Assembly (NCBI GenBank): GCA_964493695.1
Contig: CAZBPG010000001.1
Span: 121,159-185,158 of the forward strand
Direction: 5' to 3'
Origin: Bog-950 sp964493695
Lineage (GTDB): Bacteria > Bacteroidota > Bacteroidia > Chitinophagales > LD1
Length of the DNA: 64,000 nucleotides
A program made the translations under genes and the position numbers. This document shows, piece by piece, positions 1-8,417 of the stretch. A model generated the notes under the pieces. The model was not told where the DNA came from, did not search any database, and saw nothing but the letters and a program-made list of their open reading frames with translations. Numbering within the stretch: position 1 is the first letter of the stretch; each line of letters starts with the position of its first letter.

Positions 1-2
1 TA

Positions 3-1529
3 AATGTGGCGCTCCATGCCAACGTGCATACTGCCAACATCAGCAAGGCCAATTTAAAACGCACACACGAAGTGCTTGATGGATATGATGTTTATCACAC
101 CGGTGCTTTCATGGATAACATTCAGCGCAACGGCAACTATCCGCTTATCGTCAACAAAAAGGGTTTTCGGATTGCCGTGCTCAATTACACCAACCTCACT
201 TCGCGCCCTTCCGTTTCGCGCGATTTTGTCATCAACGAAATTGACAAAACCACTATTGATAAGGATATGCGCCTCACACACGCCTACAAACCGGATTTTA
301 CCATCGTTTATTTCGACTGGGGCGCGAACATGCAGGACATTCCCTCCTATGCTCAACAGGAATTGGCGCAATACGTTTTTCAAGCTGGAGCCAACTTAGT
401 GGTGGGCACACACCCCAATACCCCGATGCGCATTGATATGATGAACTACAGTTATAATGGCGAACTGCGCGAGGGCATCATTGCTTATTCTCTCGGAAAC
501 CTCATCAGCAGCAACGAAGAAATACGCAACCGCAACGGCTATGTGATTGATATGGAGATTCAGAAAAACAATTTTACCACCGAAACCCGTGTAAGCGATT
601 GGGGGGTGATACCCGTTTATAATTATTACGATACTACTTCCGTACGCGGAAAAACCAGCCTGTTCGTTGTGCCTTGCGCTAACGTAGAAAGCGGAGATAT
701 TTTGCCCAACCTCGCATACATTGAAAAGCGAAGGGCAGTGAATAGTGCGTATGAAGTGCGAAAACTGCTGGGCAACGTAGCCGATGAAATTCAATACAAC
801 CTGAACGAACTGATTGTAAACAATGTGGAGGAAAGCATAAATATTACCAATGCTTCGCTTAACAACAAATACAATCCAAAGCGCGAAGAAGAAGTAAGCC
901 CAAGCGATGCACCCGAACTGCCGGTAGCAACTACCGGCTCTGATAATCCCCCTTCACTGGCATTGCTTTACGAACAACCTGCAGAAACAAAAACCACCAC
1001 ACCGGTTGTTACAAAAGCGGAAAAGAAAAGCGAAAAAGAAACCTCGTATTTAACTCAACGGAAAAAAGCAGAGGCGGTTATGGAAGCGCCAATAATTCCC
1101 AAAGAGCCGGTTGCTGAAATTTCAACGGAAAAAGTTTCGGAAAGCGATAACCCAAAAGAGGAAGTGTTAAACCCGAAAGCAAGCAGTGTGGAAGTTTCTT
1201 CGCATGAGGCAACAAAAATTTCCACCGGTGCAAATGGCGGCCTCACAGGAAATGTAGAAATGACCAAGGCAAAAAATTTGGAGTTACAGGTTGATACGTT
1301 TTACCGCATTCAGTTCTATGCGCTTAAAACTTTTATCCCGCTGGATACTAATTACTATACCCACCTGAAAGGTTACGAGGTGCGGGTAGAAGAGGGTTTA
1401 TATAAATACATGCTGGGCATGTACAGAAGTTTTAAGGAGTGTGAAACATACTGGAAAAGCCAGATACAGCCGCGCTACAAACAAAGCTTTATAGTTAAAT
1501 TTATCGATGGAAAAAGAGTGGTAAGATGA
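3..1529 (+). CDS. CapA-family metallophosphatase with C-terminal SPOR-like domain, 5' truncated
   Basis: The reading frame is open to the left edge, so the true start lies outside the window; the GTG at 6 is probably internal. Residues 1-200 resemble the second half of CapA/PgsA-type (poly-gamma-glutamate synthesis) calcineurin-like phosphatases: an ALHANVHT stretch where the family has its NNH motif, then VVGTHPNTP and IIAYSLGNLISS near the end of the domain. A low-complexity Glu/Lys/Pro/Ser linker (about residues 285-415) leads to a C-terminal segment with the pattern of a peptidoglycan-binding SPOR domain (YRIQFYALKTF, then YKYMLGMYRSFKECE). The stop overlaps the coaX start as ATGA, so the two are translationally coupled. 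Substrate cannot be inferred; an envelope role is likely. Confidence 0.8.
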   Translation, partial: NVALHANVHTANISKANLKRTHEVLDGYDVYHTGAFMDNIQRNGNYPLIVNKKGFRIAVLNYTNLTSRPSVSRDFVINEIDKTTIDKDMRLTHAYKPDFTIVYFDWGANMQDIPSYAQQELAQYVFQAGANLVVGTHPNTPMRIDMMNYSYNGELREGIIAYSLGNLISSNEEIRNRNGYVIDMEIQKNNFTTETRVSDWGVIPVYNYYDTTSVRGKTSLFVVPCANVESGDILPNLAYIEKRRAVNSAYEVRKLLGNVADEIQYNLNELIVNNVEESINITNASLNNKYNPKREEEVSPSDAPELPVATTGSDNPPSLALLYEQPAETKTTTPVVTKAEKKSEKETSYLTQRKKAEAVMEAPIIPKEPVAEISTEKVSESDNPKEEVLNPKASSVEVSSHEATKISTGANGGLTGNVEMTKAKNLELQVDTFYRIQFYALKTFIPLDTNYYTHLKGYEVRVEEGLYKYMLGMYRSFKECETYWKSQIQPRYKQSFIVKFIDGKRVVR

Positions 1530-2242
1530 ACCTTGCTGTTGACATCGGAAACACACAGGTAAAATTCGGCTTGTTCGAAAAGGACGAAGCGGTTGAATTT
1601 GGCTTTGGCGAAACTGCGCTGAAAGAACTTCTTTCCCGTCACAAGATTGATAATGCTATTCTTTCTAAAACCGGTTCAAACGATAGTATAGAGCGCAAAC
1701 TGAACGGGGAAAATATCCGCACCTTTTTTCTTTCCACCGGGCTAAAGCTTCCGGTAAAAATTCTTTACAAAACACCTGAAACACTCGGGGCAGACCGGAT
1801 TGCCGGAAGCACAGCTGCCTGTTTTCTATACCCTGAAAAAAATGTGCTGAAAATTGATTTCGGCACTTGTATCACTTACGATTTTGTAAACGAAAAGGCG
1901 GAATATCTCGGGGGCTCTATTGCCCCTGGCATGATGATGCGGTTTAAATCGCTGCACAATTACACGGCTAAACTGCCTTTAGTTGATCCTATGCAGTTTA
2001 CTTCTTTCGAGTTAACCGGCACCGACACCTCCACTTCCATTTTAAGCGGGGTGGTGAACGGAATAAAAGAAGAGGTGGCCGGCATAATAAAAGAATACGA
2101 ATTGCGTTTTGGAAACCTCACAGTTGTAGCTACCGGTGGCGATGCCCTCTTATTTGTTACTCTGCTCAAATGTGAGATATTTGCCCGCCCTAATTTAGTG
2201 CTGGAGGGTTTGAACCGTATTTTGAATTACAATCTCGAATGA
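1526..2242 (+). CDS. coaX: Type III pantothenate kinase
   Basis: Cytosolic enzyme that phosphorylates pantothenate in the first step of coenzyme A synthesis; this type is insensitive to CoA feedback and uses an ASKHA fold. At 238 residues it is near the usual size. Visible motifs are the N-terminal phosphate loop DIGNTQVKFG (residues 6-15), the GADRIA motif near residue 90, DFGTCITYD near 113 with the catalytic Asp region, GGSIAPGM near 131, and ATGGDA near 201. It starts at an ATG overlapping the capA stop and ends with an ATGA overlap into the next gene, so it sits in a tightly coupled operon with an outer-membrane protein and lptC. Confidence 0.95.
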   Translation: MNLAVDIGNTQVKFGLFEKDEAVEFGFGETALKELLSRHKIDNAILSKTGSNDSIERKLNGENIRTFFLSTGLKLPVKILYKTPETLGADRIAGSTAACFLYPEKNVLKIDFGTCITYDFVNEKAEYLGGSIAPGMMMRFKSLHNYTAKLPLVDPMQFTSFELTGTDTSTSILSGVVNGIKEEVAGIIKEYELRFGNLTVVATGGDALLFVTLLKCEIFARPNLVLEGLNRILNYNLE

Positions 2243-3567
2243 AAAAACAAGTTGGCAGTTGGCAGTTAGCGGTTGGCAGAGTAATCGCCCTTGTTGTGTG
2301 TCTTTTGCTGCTCGATAGTCAACTCTCAATAGGCCAGGCATCTTCTCCATATTCCCGGTTTGGCCTGGGCTATATTCACTCTCCGGTTTTTTCGGGCAAT
2401 AAAGCCATGGGCGAGGTGGCAGCCCCTTACGCCAGCGGAGCAAACATCAATTTCGCCAATCCGGCTTCGTATGCTTCGCTTACGCGCACTACTATCGAAA
2501 TTGGAATGAATGTAGAAGGCGCAAAAATCTATGCGCGGGATTCCAACTACACCGCTACACAGGCAGGCATTAACCATTTTGCGCTGGCTTTTGTGCCTGC
2601 GCCTAAGCGAAATAACTATGCTATCAGCATCGGCTTGCTTCCTTACTCGCACATCAACTATACCTTCATTCAGAATTTTAATGACTCTGCACTTGGCCCG
2701 TTTCGTCAGATATACGGTGGCAAGGGTTCTTTGTACCAGGTGTATGCAGGCGGTGCTTATAAAGTGAAAGGTTTTTCTATCGGTGCAAATCTCGGATTCC
2801 TCTTCGGTAAGTTAGATTATCAAAAGACCATCACTTTCCCTGATTCGCTTTATGCAAACACCACGCGTAACATCACCAGCATGAATGTGAAAAGTTTTGT
2901 TTACACGGTTGGCGTACAATATCAGCGGCTGATTTTTCACAGCAGTAACGACCCCGATGCGCGGACAGATATCTTCATGACTCTGGGGGCTTATGGTTCG
3001 GGCGGAATGAAAATGCAGGCAAAACTTTCCAACTATTGGGACCGGTACACTATTGACCCTCTGCTGGGAGTTCTGGCAGATACGGTAGCGGCTAATTTCA
3101 ATCAAAAAGCAAGCGTGAATCTTCCATTTAACATCGGGGCCGGTGTAATGTTCGGCAACGAACGCTACTGGATGCTGGGAACCGACTTCAAGTTTATGAA
3201 CTGGGAAAAGTATTCTTCTCCGTTGAACAACGGCAATTTGAGCAATAGCTGGAGAATTTCGTTTGGCGGACAGATAACACCGAAGTTTGATGAAGTAGAC
3301 AAGAAAAAGTATTTAAGCAAAGTGCAGTACCGTGCCGGAGTTTATTATGGCAAAAGCGAAGTTAATTTCAATGGAAACCAGTTGAGTGAAGTGGGCGGAA
3401 CTATAGGATTAGGATTTCCGTTTAAATCAGTGGCCCGCTTAAACCTTACCGGTGATTTTGGTTCGCGTGGCGGAAGCGATAAAACAACTATCCGCGAAAC
3501 CTATTATCGCATTACCTTCGGCTTTGTGTTAAACGATATCTGGTTTATCAAACGCAAATTCGATTAA
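2239..3567 (+). CDS. Putative outer-membrane beta-barrel protein
   Basis: 442 residues with a Sec signal peptide (hydrophobic stretch about residues 14-28) followed by SSPYSRFGLGY and NFANPASYASL, wording typical of Bacteroidota outer-membrane proteins related to the FadL/PorV-like barrels. Alternating aromatic/polar strands and Gly-rich turns run to a C-terminal Phe-Asp. The precise family is not certain and no substrate is evident. The first codons after ATG-AAA-AAA-CAA are four heptanucleotide repeat units (2251-2278) that encode the n-region of the signal peptide. ATG overlaps the coaX stop; lptC follows 1 base after the stop. The position between coaX and lptC suggests an envelope-assembly role but proves none. 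Confidence 0.75.
   Translation: MKKQVGSWQLAVGRVIALVVCLLLLDSQLSIGQASSPYSRFGLGYIHSPVFSGNKAMGEVAAPYASGANINFANPASYASLTRTTIEIGMNVEGAKIYARDSNYTATQAGINHFALAFVPAPKRNNYAISIGLLPYSHINYTFIQNFNDSALGPFRQIYGGKGSLYQVYAGGAYKVKGFSIGANLGFLFGKLDYQKTITFPDSLYANTTRNITSMNVKSFVYTVGVQYQRLIFHSSNDPDARTDIFMTLGAYGSGGMKMQAKLSNYWDRYTIDPLLGVLADTVAANFNQKASVNLPFNIGAGVMFGNERYWMLGTDFKFMNWEKYSSPLNNGNLSNSWRISFGGQITPKFDEVDKKKYLSKVQYRAGVYYGKSEVNFNGNQLSEVGGTIGLGFPFKSVARLNLTGDFGSRGGSDKTTIRETYYRITFGFVLNDIWFIKRKFD
2251..2278. repeat. Heptanucleotide tandem repeat inside a signal-peptide coding region
   Basis: Four consecutive 7-nt units: GTTGGCA three times and one GTTAGCG. They lie 12 nt after the ATG of the outer-membrane protein gene at 2239 and encode residues 5-13 of its leader. 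Confidence 0.85.
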
Positions 3568-3568
3568 G

Positions 3569-4171
3569 GTGAAAGCCCAAAGCTCAAAGCCCAAAGCCCA
3601 AATAAAACCCGTTTCGCGTTTTTTATTTTGCTTTTGCCTTTTGCCTTTTGCGCTTTGCCTTTTACTCTCCTCCTGCAAAAACTCTCTTGAAGAAGCCAGG
3701 CTGATTGTATCGCGCGCTAACGTGAATATTGAAAAGGGCAAAGATGTAGAAATCAATTATTCGGATAATGGGGTGGTGCGCATTAAAGCATCGGGCCCTA
3801 CGGCTACCCGGTTTAATTCCGAAAAACCTTACCTCGAATTTTCGGACGGCATAAAGATTCTCTTTTACAATGCTGCTCACCAAATAGAAAGCACGCTCAC
3901 CGCAAAACATGCTACTGCGGTAGAAAACAGCCATTCCATGACGGCCCGCGACAGTGTGGTGGTGGTAAACGACAAAGGCGATGTATTGAACACGGATGAG
4001 TTGATTTGGGATGAGGAGAAAAAAATAATTTACAGCAACTCGTTTGTAAAAATCTCTACTGACGATGAAATTATTTACGGTAACGGCATGATTGCCAACG
4101 AAAATTTTTCCGACTACACCATTAAGCACATTACCGGAAAGATTAAAGTGAAAACAAGTGAGCTGGAGTAG
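3569..4171 (+). CDS. lptC: LPS export ABC transporter periplasmic protein LptC
   Basis: LptC bridges the inner-membrane LptBFG transporter and LptA in lipopolysaccharide export. The 200-residue protein has a lipoprotein-type leader ending LLLSSC (Cys36), then the single beta-jellyroll expected of the family (NSEKPYLEFSDGIKILFYN, TARDSVVVVNDKGDVLNTDELIWDEE, FVKISTDDEIIYGNGM). GTG at 3569 is taken as the start, 1 nt after the upstream stop. The leader is built from heptamer repeats (3572-3599 and 3625-3666), giving a Lys-rich n-region and an unusually Cys/Phe-rich hydrophobic core. It is last in the capA-coaX-barrel-lptC operon; a hairpin follows at 4215. Confidence 0.88.
   Translation: MKAQSSKPKAQIKPVSRFLFCFCLLPFALCLLLSSCKNSLEEARLIVSRANVNIEKGKDVEINYSDNGVVRIKASGPTATRFNSEKPYLEFSDGIKILFYNAAHQIESTLTAKHATAVENSHSMTARDSVVVVNDKGDVLNTDELIWDEEKKIIYSNSFVKISTDDEIIYGNGMIANENFSDYTIKHITGKIKVKTSELE
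3572..3666. repeat. Two heptanucleotide repeat runs encoding the LptC leader
   Basis: Run 1 (3572-3599) has units AAAGCCC, AAAGCTC, AAAGCCC, AAAGCCC. Run 2 (3625-3666) is pyrimidine-rich on this strand, with units ATTTTGC, TTTTGCC twice, TTTTGCG, CTTTGCC, TTTTACT. Run 1 encodes the basic n-region and run 2 the hydrophobic core. Confidence 0.85.
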
Positions 4172-4214
4172 GGCAGATTACAAGTCTACAACTGCCTATT
4201 AGTTCCGTAGCTGG

Positions 4215-4242
4215 CGCAGGGTCGTCTGCGACAGACCCTGCG
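4215..4242. terminator. Hairpin downstream of lptC
   Basis: Perfect 9-bp inverted repeat CGCAGGGTC (4215-4223) and GACCCTGCG (4234-4242) with a 10-nt loop. There is no clear T-run, so it may be a palindromic intergenic element rather than a classical terminator. Confidence 0.45.
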
Positions 4243-4356
4243 GGGAATTAATCGCCCGATTTAATTATACGGTTGTGCAGGTGTATAGCCATAGCGTTTT
4301 GTTTACAGCCAAGATAAAAACAAAAAAACGGAAGGGTGGGGCTTTTACTTACTTTT

Positions 4357-5274
4357 ATGAAAAGGGATTTTATGAGGAAGGTTTGCCTTTTTCTGTTGGT
4401 AGGGTTCTTATGGTTGAAGGGCTCTTCTCAACCAGAGAAGAAGTTTGCTGATTCCACCTCACAATGGACTGTTTTGGCAAGCGGTTGGAGTTTTGACTGG
4501 GGGGCTTATCAATACAGACTTTTCTATTCAGTTACAGGAAATACAATTATTAGTAACCGCGAATACCAAGTAATTAGCGAATCTACAGATAATACACGGA
4601 CAAGATTTATCAGAATGGATTCATTAGGTAGAGTTTGGATGCTTATCCCTAACGATACATTTGAATACCCGCTTTACGATTTTCAAAAAATTTCGGGAGA
4701 TACTTTTTATTCTACCGTAGATGAATTTGTTAATTGGAAAGATTCCTTGTGTGTTATTGTTGACTCAGTTGATTCCCTGTATTTAGATAAGTGGAGGGCA
4801 AGGATGTTTGTACACGGTCAAACATTGCATAATAGCGGTTGTCAATGTCAGAATGATGTATTGGTTGAAGGTATAGGCTCTCTAAACAAATACTTGTTTG
4901 GTCCTTTATGTAATCTGGCATCTACCGATGACGTAACCTTTGATCTACTCTGTTATCAAGAGCATGGTCAGTTACTTTATGTGAACCCAATGCACAACAA
5001 CTGCATATTAGGGATTGAGAATGATGGAGTAGAATATGGTTTTCAAATTTTCCCCAACCCCTCCACCACCTCCTTCACCCTCCAACTCTCTTCACCTCTC
5101 ACCGCACAAACCTATTTTCAACTTTACGATGCACTCGGCCGACCGGTGATGCGCGAAACGGTAAATACTGAAACCACCACCCTGCAACGCGGCAACCTGC
5201 CCACCGGTATTTACTTTTGGCAGTTGGTGCAAGGCAATAAAATATTGGGGAGAGGGAAGGTGGTGATGGAGTAA
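4357..5274 (+). CDS. Secreted protein with T9SS type A sorting domain, function unknown
   Basis: About 305 residues; ATG at 4357 or 4372 (MRKVCLFLL) could be the start, the latter giving the more typical signal peptide. The body (residues 25-215) matches no family I recognise; it has few Cys residues, including a CQC pair. The last 75 residues form a type IX sorting domain: FPNPSTTSFTLQL, then LYDALGRPV, then LPTGIYFWQL and a basic tail GRGKVVME. The protein should cross the outer membrane through SprA, encoded in this window, and be cell-surface attached or released. It stands alone, flanked by hairpins at 4215 and 5296/5436. Confidence 0.85.
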   Translation: MKRDFMRKVCLFLLVGFLWLKGSSQPEKKFADSTSQWTVLASGWSFDWGAYQYRLFYSVTGNTIISNREYQVISESTDNTRTRFIRMDSLGRVWMLIPNDTFEYPLYDFQKISGDTFYSTVDEFVNWKDSLCVIVDSVDSLYLDKWRARMFVHGQTLHNSGCQCQNDVLVEGIGSLNKYLFGPLCNLASTDDVTFDLLCYQEHGQLLYVNPMHNNCILGIENDGVEYGFQIFPNPSTTSFTLQLSSPLTAQTYFQLYDALGRPVMRETVNTETTTLQRGNLPTGIYFWQLVQGNKILGRGKVVME

Positions 5275-5295
5275 AAAGGGTAATAGTTCCCTTCC

Positions 5296-5343
5296 CCGCA
5301 GGGTGTTCCTGCTGCATTGTTTTTTGCGTTGGGCACCCTGCGG
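5296..5343 (+). terminator. Terminator after the T9SS cargo gene
   Basis: Inverted repeat CCGCAGGGTG (5296-5305) and CACCCTGCGG (5334-5343), 10 of 10 paired, with a 28-nt loop and a T-rich stretch right after. It lies 21 nt past the stop. Confidence 0.5.
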
Positions 5344-5435
5344 TTTTATTTTAAAGTCACCGCAAAGCCGGAAGACCCTATTGCGAAGAAACAAATTTGT
5401 TTTGGTAATAGGGCAACAGCACGAACACAAAATAA

Positions 5436-5465
5436 AAAATCTGCTCCCAAGCAGGAGCAGATTTT
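5436..5465. terminator. Bidirectional intrinsic terminator between convergent genes
   Basis: Perfect 12-bp stem AAAATCTGCTCC (5436-5447) and GGAGCAGATTTT (5454-5465) with a 6-nt loop, A-run on one side and T-run on the other. It can stop transcription of the T9SS gene (+) and of the MORN gene (-). Confidence 0.85.
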
Positions 5466-5487
5466 ATTGTAGTTGCTGAGCTCGTAC

Positions 5488-6297
5488 TTATTGTTCGCCC
5501 CCGTTGGCGTAAGCTACCATTTTCTCTTTACCGTTTGCAGAGACTAAAGTTCCCTGCCCGTAACGAACATTGTTGGTCCATGTGCCGGTGTATTTTTCAC
5601 CGTCTGCCCATACAAAGCTTCCAAAGCCGTGCATTTGCCCGTTCAGAAATTCGCCTTCGTACCGGTCACCGTTATCCCAGGTATAGGTTCCTGTACCTGT
5701 GCGGGCATTGTTTTTAAACTCGCCCACATACCGGTCGCCACTTGGCATGGTCAATTTGCCAAAACCTTCTTTTTTATCAGCTATAAAATAGCCGTCATAA
5801 ACGTTTCCGTTTTTATAATAGTAAACTCCTTTGCCTGTTTTTCTTCCATTTACAAAGCTACCTTCGTAAAGTTCCCCTGCAGCATAGTGCAGTGTACCGG
5901 TACCGGTAACCACCCCGCTTACAAACTCTCCCACATATTTGTTACCGTTAGCATACTGATATGTTCCCCAACCGTTCATTTCATCGTTTACAAACTGACC
6001 GATGTACCGGTCTCCGTTTGCAAACTCATAGTTGCCGCGACCCTGACGTTTGTCATCTCTCCAATCACCGTAATAGGAAGAGCCGTCTTTAAAGATTGCC
6101 CTGCCCACACCATTGCGCATGTCGTTTGACCACATGCCGTCATACAAAGAACCATCGTAGTAAATAGCCTGACCCTGTCCGTGTTTTTTTCCGTTTTTGG
6201 TTTCTCCGGTGTATTTGCCATTAATGTATTCTGCCGACTGCGCTTGAATGCAGCAGAAAAAAGAAACCAGAAAGAGGGAGAGTAAAAAGGCTTTCAT
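5488..6297 (-). CDS. Secreted MORN-repeat protein
   Basis: 269 residues with a clear signal peptide (MKAFLLSLFLVSFF, cleavage near IQAQ-SAE). The rest is about ten 23-residue MORN repeats with the core YxGxFxxGxxxGxGxxxxxxG, for example YVGEFKNNARTGTGTYTWDNG-type units. MORN repeats form an extended beta-hairpin solenoid; in bacteria they are usually found in periplasmic or surface proteins of unknown partner. No enzymatic domain is attached. It is transcribed alone, convergent with the T9SS gene and divergent from the flippase gene (158-nt gap). Confidence 0.85.
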   Translation of the reverse strand: MKAFLLSLFLVSFFCCIQAQSAEYINGKYTGETKNGKKHGQGQAIYYDGSLYDGMWSNDMRNGVGRAIFKDGSSYYGDWRDDKRQGRGNYEFANGDRYIGQFVNDEMNGWGTYQYANGNKYVGEFVSGVVTGTGTLHYAAGELYEGSFVNGRKTGKGVYYYKNGNVYDGYFIADKKEGFGKLTMPSGDRYVGEFKNNARTGTGTYTWDNGDRYEGEFLNGQMHGFGSFVWADGEKYTGTWTNNVRYGQGTLVSANGKEKMVAYANGGEQ

Positions 6298-6455
6298 ACT
6301 TCTTCGCTTATCATTAACTACAGGTTATTCCTCTACTCTAGCTATACGCGGGTGTATTCTAAAAGTTATTACTTGTAGGCTGTTTGTTGAAAGCTACAGT
6401 TTGTAATCATCATAAAAGAAACAACTTAGCGTTGATATAAGTCAAAAAGCCATAC

Positions 6456-7955
6456 GTGAATCCTATAAAAAAGCTAGCGTCACAAACCGCTATCTACGGT
6501 TTGAGCAGTATTATCGGAAGGTTTCTGAATTACCTGCTGGTGCCGCTTTACACGTACACTTTCGGTAAAGCGGAGTATGGAATTGTTAGTGAGTTTTATG
6601 CTTATGCCGGGTTTCTTGGAACATTACTGGTGTTTGGATTTGAAACGGGCTTCTTCCGGTTTAGCCAGGAAGAGGCTAACAAAGAGAAAGTTTATTCCAC
6701 AGCACTCAATTTTGTTTTGATTGCCAACCTTGTTTTCATTCTGCTGATTGCTGTTTTTATCTCTCCTGTTTCATCCGCACTTCTCTACGCTAACCACCAC
6801 GAATATTTTTACTGGTTCGCCCTTATTCTGGTCTTCGACTCTGTAGCATCTATTCCGTTTGCGCGCCTGCGGTCAGAAAACAGAGCCTTACAGTTTGTGG
6901 TTGTAAAACTTATTGAAATTGGTTTTATCGTTCTGCTCAGTCTTTTCTTCCTGCTGGTTTGTAAACCGGCCTTCGAGGCAGATGCCAACTCATTCTTCGG
7001 CAAACTCTACAATCCCGAAATAGGTGTTGGTTACATTTTTATTGCAAACCTGATAGCAAGCGCGGTAAAGATGTTATTGCTCTCACCGCAATTGAAAGGA
7101 GTATTGGGCGGAATAGATACAGCACTTTTAAAAAAGATGCTCGCCTATTCGCTGCCGATGGTGATTATCGGTTTTGCAGGAATCATCAACGAAATGCTCG
7201 ACCGGGTTATACTTAAGTTTCTCCTTCCGTTTGATGCACATACAAACATGGAGCAATTGGGCATCTACGGAGCCTGCTACAAACTCTCTATTGTGATGAC
7301 ACTGTTTATTCAGGCCTTCCGCTATGCGGCAGAGCCGTTTTTCTTCGCACATGCCAAAGAGAAAAACTCAACTAAAGTTTACGCAGATGTTATGAAATAC
7401 TTTGTAATTGTTTGTGTTTCTATTTTTATGCTGGTAACACTTTACATCGATGCTTTCCAATATTTTATCGGCAAAGATTTCCGTGTTGGTTTACCGGTGG
7501 TGCCTATTTTACTGATGGCGAATTTGTTTTTGGGCGTGTATGTCAATCTTTCTATTTGGTATAAACTGAAAGACAAAACTTTGCTGGGTTCGTTTGTCTC
7601 TATCGGAGGAGCAGTGCTTACGCTTGTTTTAAATGTTGCGTTCATTCCGAAATACGGCTACATGGCAAGTGCTTGGGCAACGCTTGCGTGTTATGCGGGC
7701 ATGGCCACTGTTTCTTATTTGCTCGGCCAGAAGTATTATCCGGTTGAATACGATTTAAAGAGTTTCTTCAAATACTTTTTCATCGCATTGCTTTTCTATT
7801 TCTCATTTACGATGATGAACGAACATTTACCGGTGACGAAGCAATTGCCTCCGTTTGTTTTAAGCAGCGTTTTTATGCTTGCGTTTTTAATTTTTGCTTG
7901 GTTTGAAGACGGAAGGAAACTCCTCAGTCGCGTTAAATCATCTGCCTCTATCTAA
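6456..7955 (+). CDS. Polysaccharide/lipid-linked oligosaccharide flippase (MOP superfamily)
   Basis: 499 residues with 12-14 predicted membrane helices and the N-terminal motif LASQTAIYGLSSIIGRFLNY-like typical of Wzx/PST transporters. It is expected to flip undecaprenyl-linked sugars across the inner membrane. The start is a GTG at 6456; no earlier in-frame ATG gives a better N-terminus. It is followed by dut (19-nt gap) and the nucleotidyltransferase, a gene order that recurs in Bacteroidota. The exact glycan is not known. Confidence 0.85.
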   Translation: MNPIKKLASQTAIYGLSSIIGRFLNYLLVPLYTYTFGKAEYGIVSEFYAYAGFLGTLLVFGFETGFFRFSQEEANKEKVYSTALNFVLIANLVFILLIAVFISPVSSALLYANHHEYFYWFALILVFDSVASIPFARLRSENRALQFVVVKLIEIGFIVLLSLFFLLVCKPAFEADANSFFGKLYNPEIGVGYIFIANLIASAVKMLLLSPQLKGVLGGIDTALLKKMLAYSLPMVIIGFAGIINEMLDRVILKFLLPFDAHTNMEQLGIYGACYKLSIVMTLFIQAFRYAAEPFFFAHAKEKNSTKVYADVMKYFVIVCVSIFMLVTLYIDAFQYFIGKDFRVGLPVVPILLMANLFLGVYVNLSIWYKLKDKTLLGSFVSIGGAVLTLVLNVAFIPKYGYMASAWATLACYAGMATVSYLLGQKYYPVEYDLKSFFKYFFIALLFYFSFTMMNEHLPVTKQLPPFVLSSVFMLAFLIFAWFEDGRKLLSRVKSSASI

Positions 7956-7959
7956 ATTT

Positions 7960-7967
7960 TATATTTG
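7960..7967 (+). promoter_or_regulatory. Candidate -7 box for dut
   Basis: TATATTTG fits the Bacteroidota -7 consensus TAnnTTTG exactly and lies 7 nt before the dut ATG. No TTTG -33 box at the expected spacing is visible, so this would be a weak or near-leaderless internal promoter. Confidence 0.4.
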
Positions 7968-7974
7968 CGCCCTT

Positions 7975-8406
7975 ATGCAAATCCGCATCATCAACAAAAG
8001 CAACAACCCTTTGCCCGCTTATGAAACGAGTGGTTCGGCAGGCATGGATTTGCGCGCCTTTATTGAAGAAGAAATTGTGCTGAAGCCGCTGGAACGCAAA
8101 TTAGTGCCCACCGGTTTATTCATTGAATTGCCCACCGGTTATGAAGCTCAGCTTCGCCCGCGAAGCGGATTGGCATTTAAACACGGAATAAGCCTGCCTA
8201 ATACTCCGGCAACTATTGACAGCGATTATCGCGGGGAGATAAAAATCGCCCTCATCAATTTAAGCAACGAAACTTTTATAGTGAAGAGCGGTGAGCGCAT
8301 TGCACAAATGATAATTGCCAAACACGAACAGGCAGAATTTATTCAGGTAGAAACTTTAAACGAAACACAGCGCGGTGAAGGCGGCTTTGGCTCAACAGGA
8401 AAATAA
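7975..8406 (+). CDS. dut: dUTP diphosphatase
   Basis: Hydrolyses dUTP to dUMP and diphosphate, keeping uracil out of DNA and supplying dTMP synthesis; trimeric, cytosolic. The 143-residue protein shows all five motifs of trimeric dUTPases: AGMDLRA (I), RPRSGLAFKHGI (II), TIDSDYRGEI (III), GERIAQMII (IV) and RGEGGFGSTG (V, the P-loop-like tail). ATG at 7975 (MQIRIINKS) is chosen; an upstream in-frame extension to 7894 overlaps the flippase gene and adds non-family sequence. Confidence 0.96.
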   Translation: MQIRIINKSNNPLPAYETSGSAGMDLRAFIEEEIVLKPLERKLVPTGLFIELPTGYEAQLRPRSGLAFKHGISLPNTPATIDSDYRGEIKIALINLSNETFIVKSGERIAQMIIAKHEQAEFIQVETLNETQRGEGGFGSTGK

Positions 8407-8417
8407 ACAGCATAGAA

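Noticed and set aside
7894..7974. N-terminal extension of dUTPase
   Set aside because: It overlaps the flippase gene and lacks family similarity; ATG 7975 gives the normal length.
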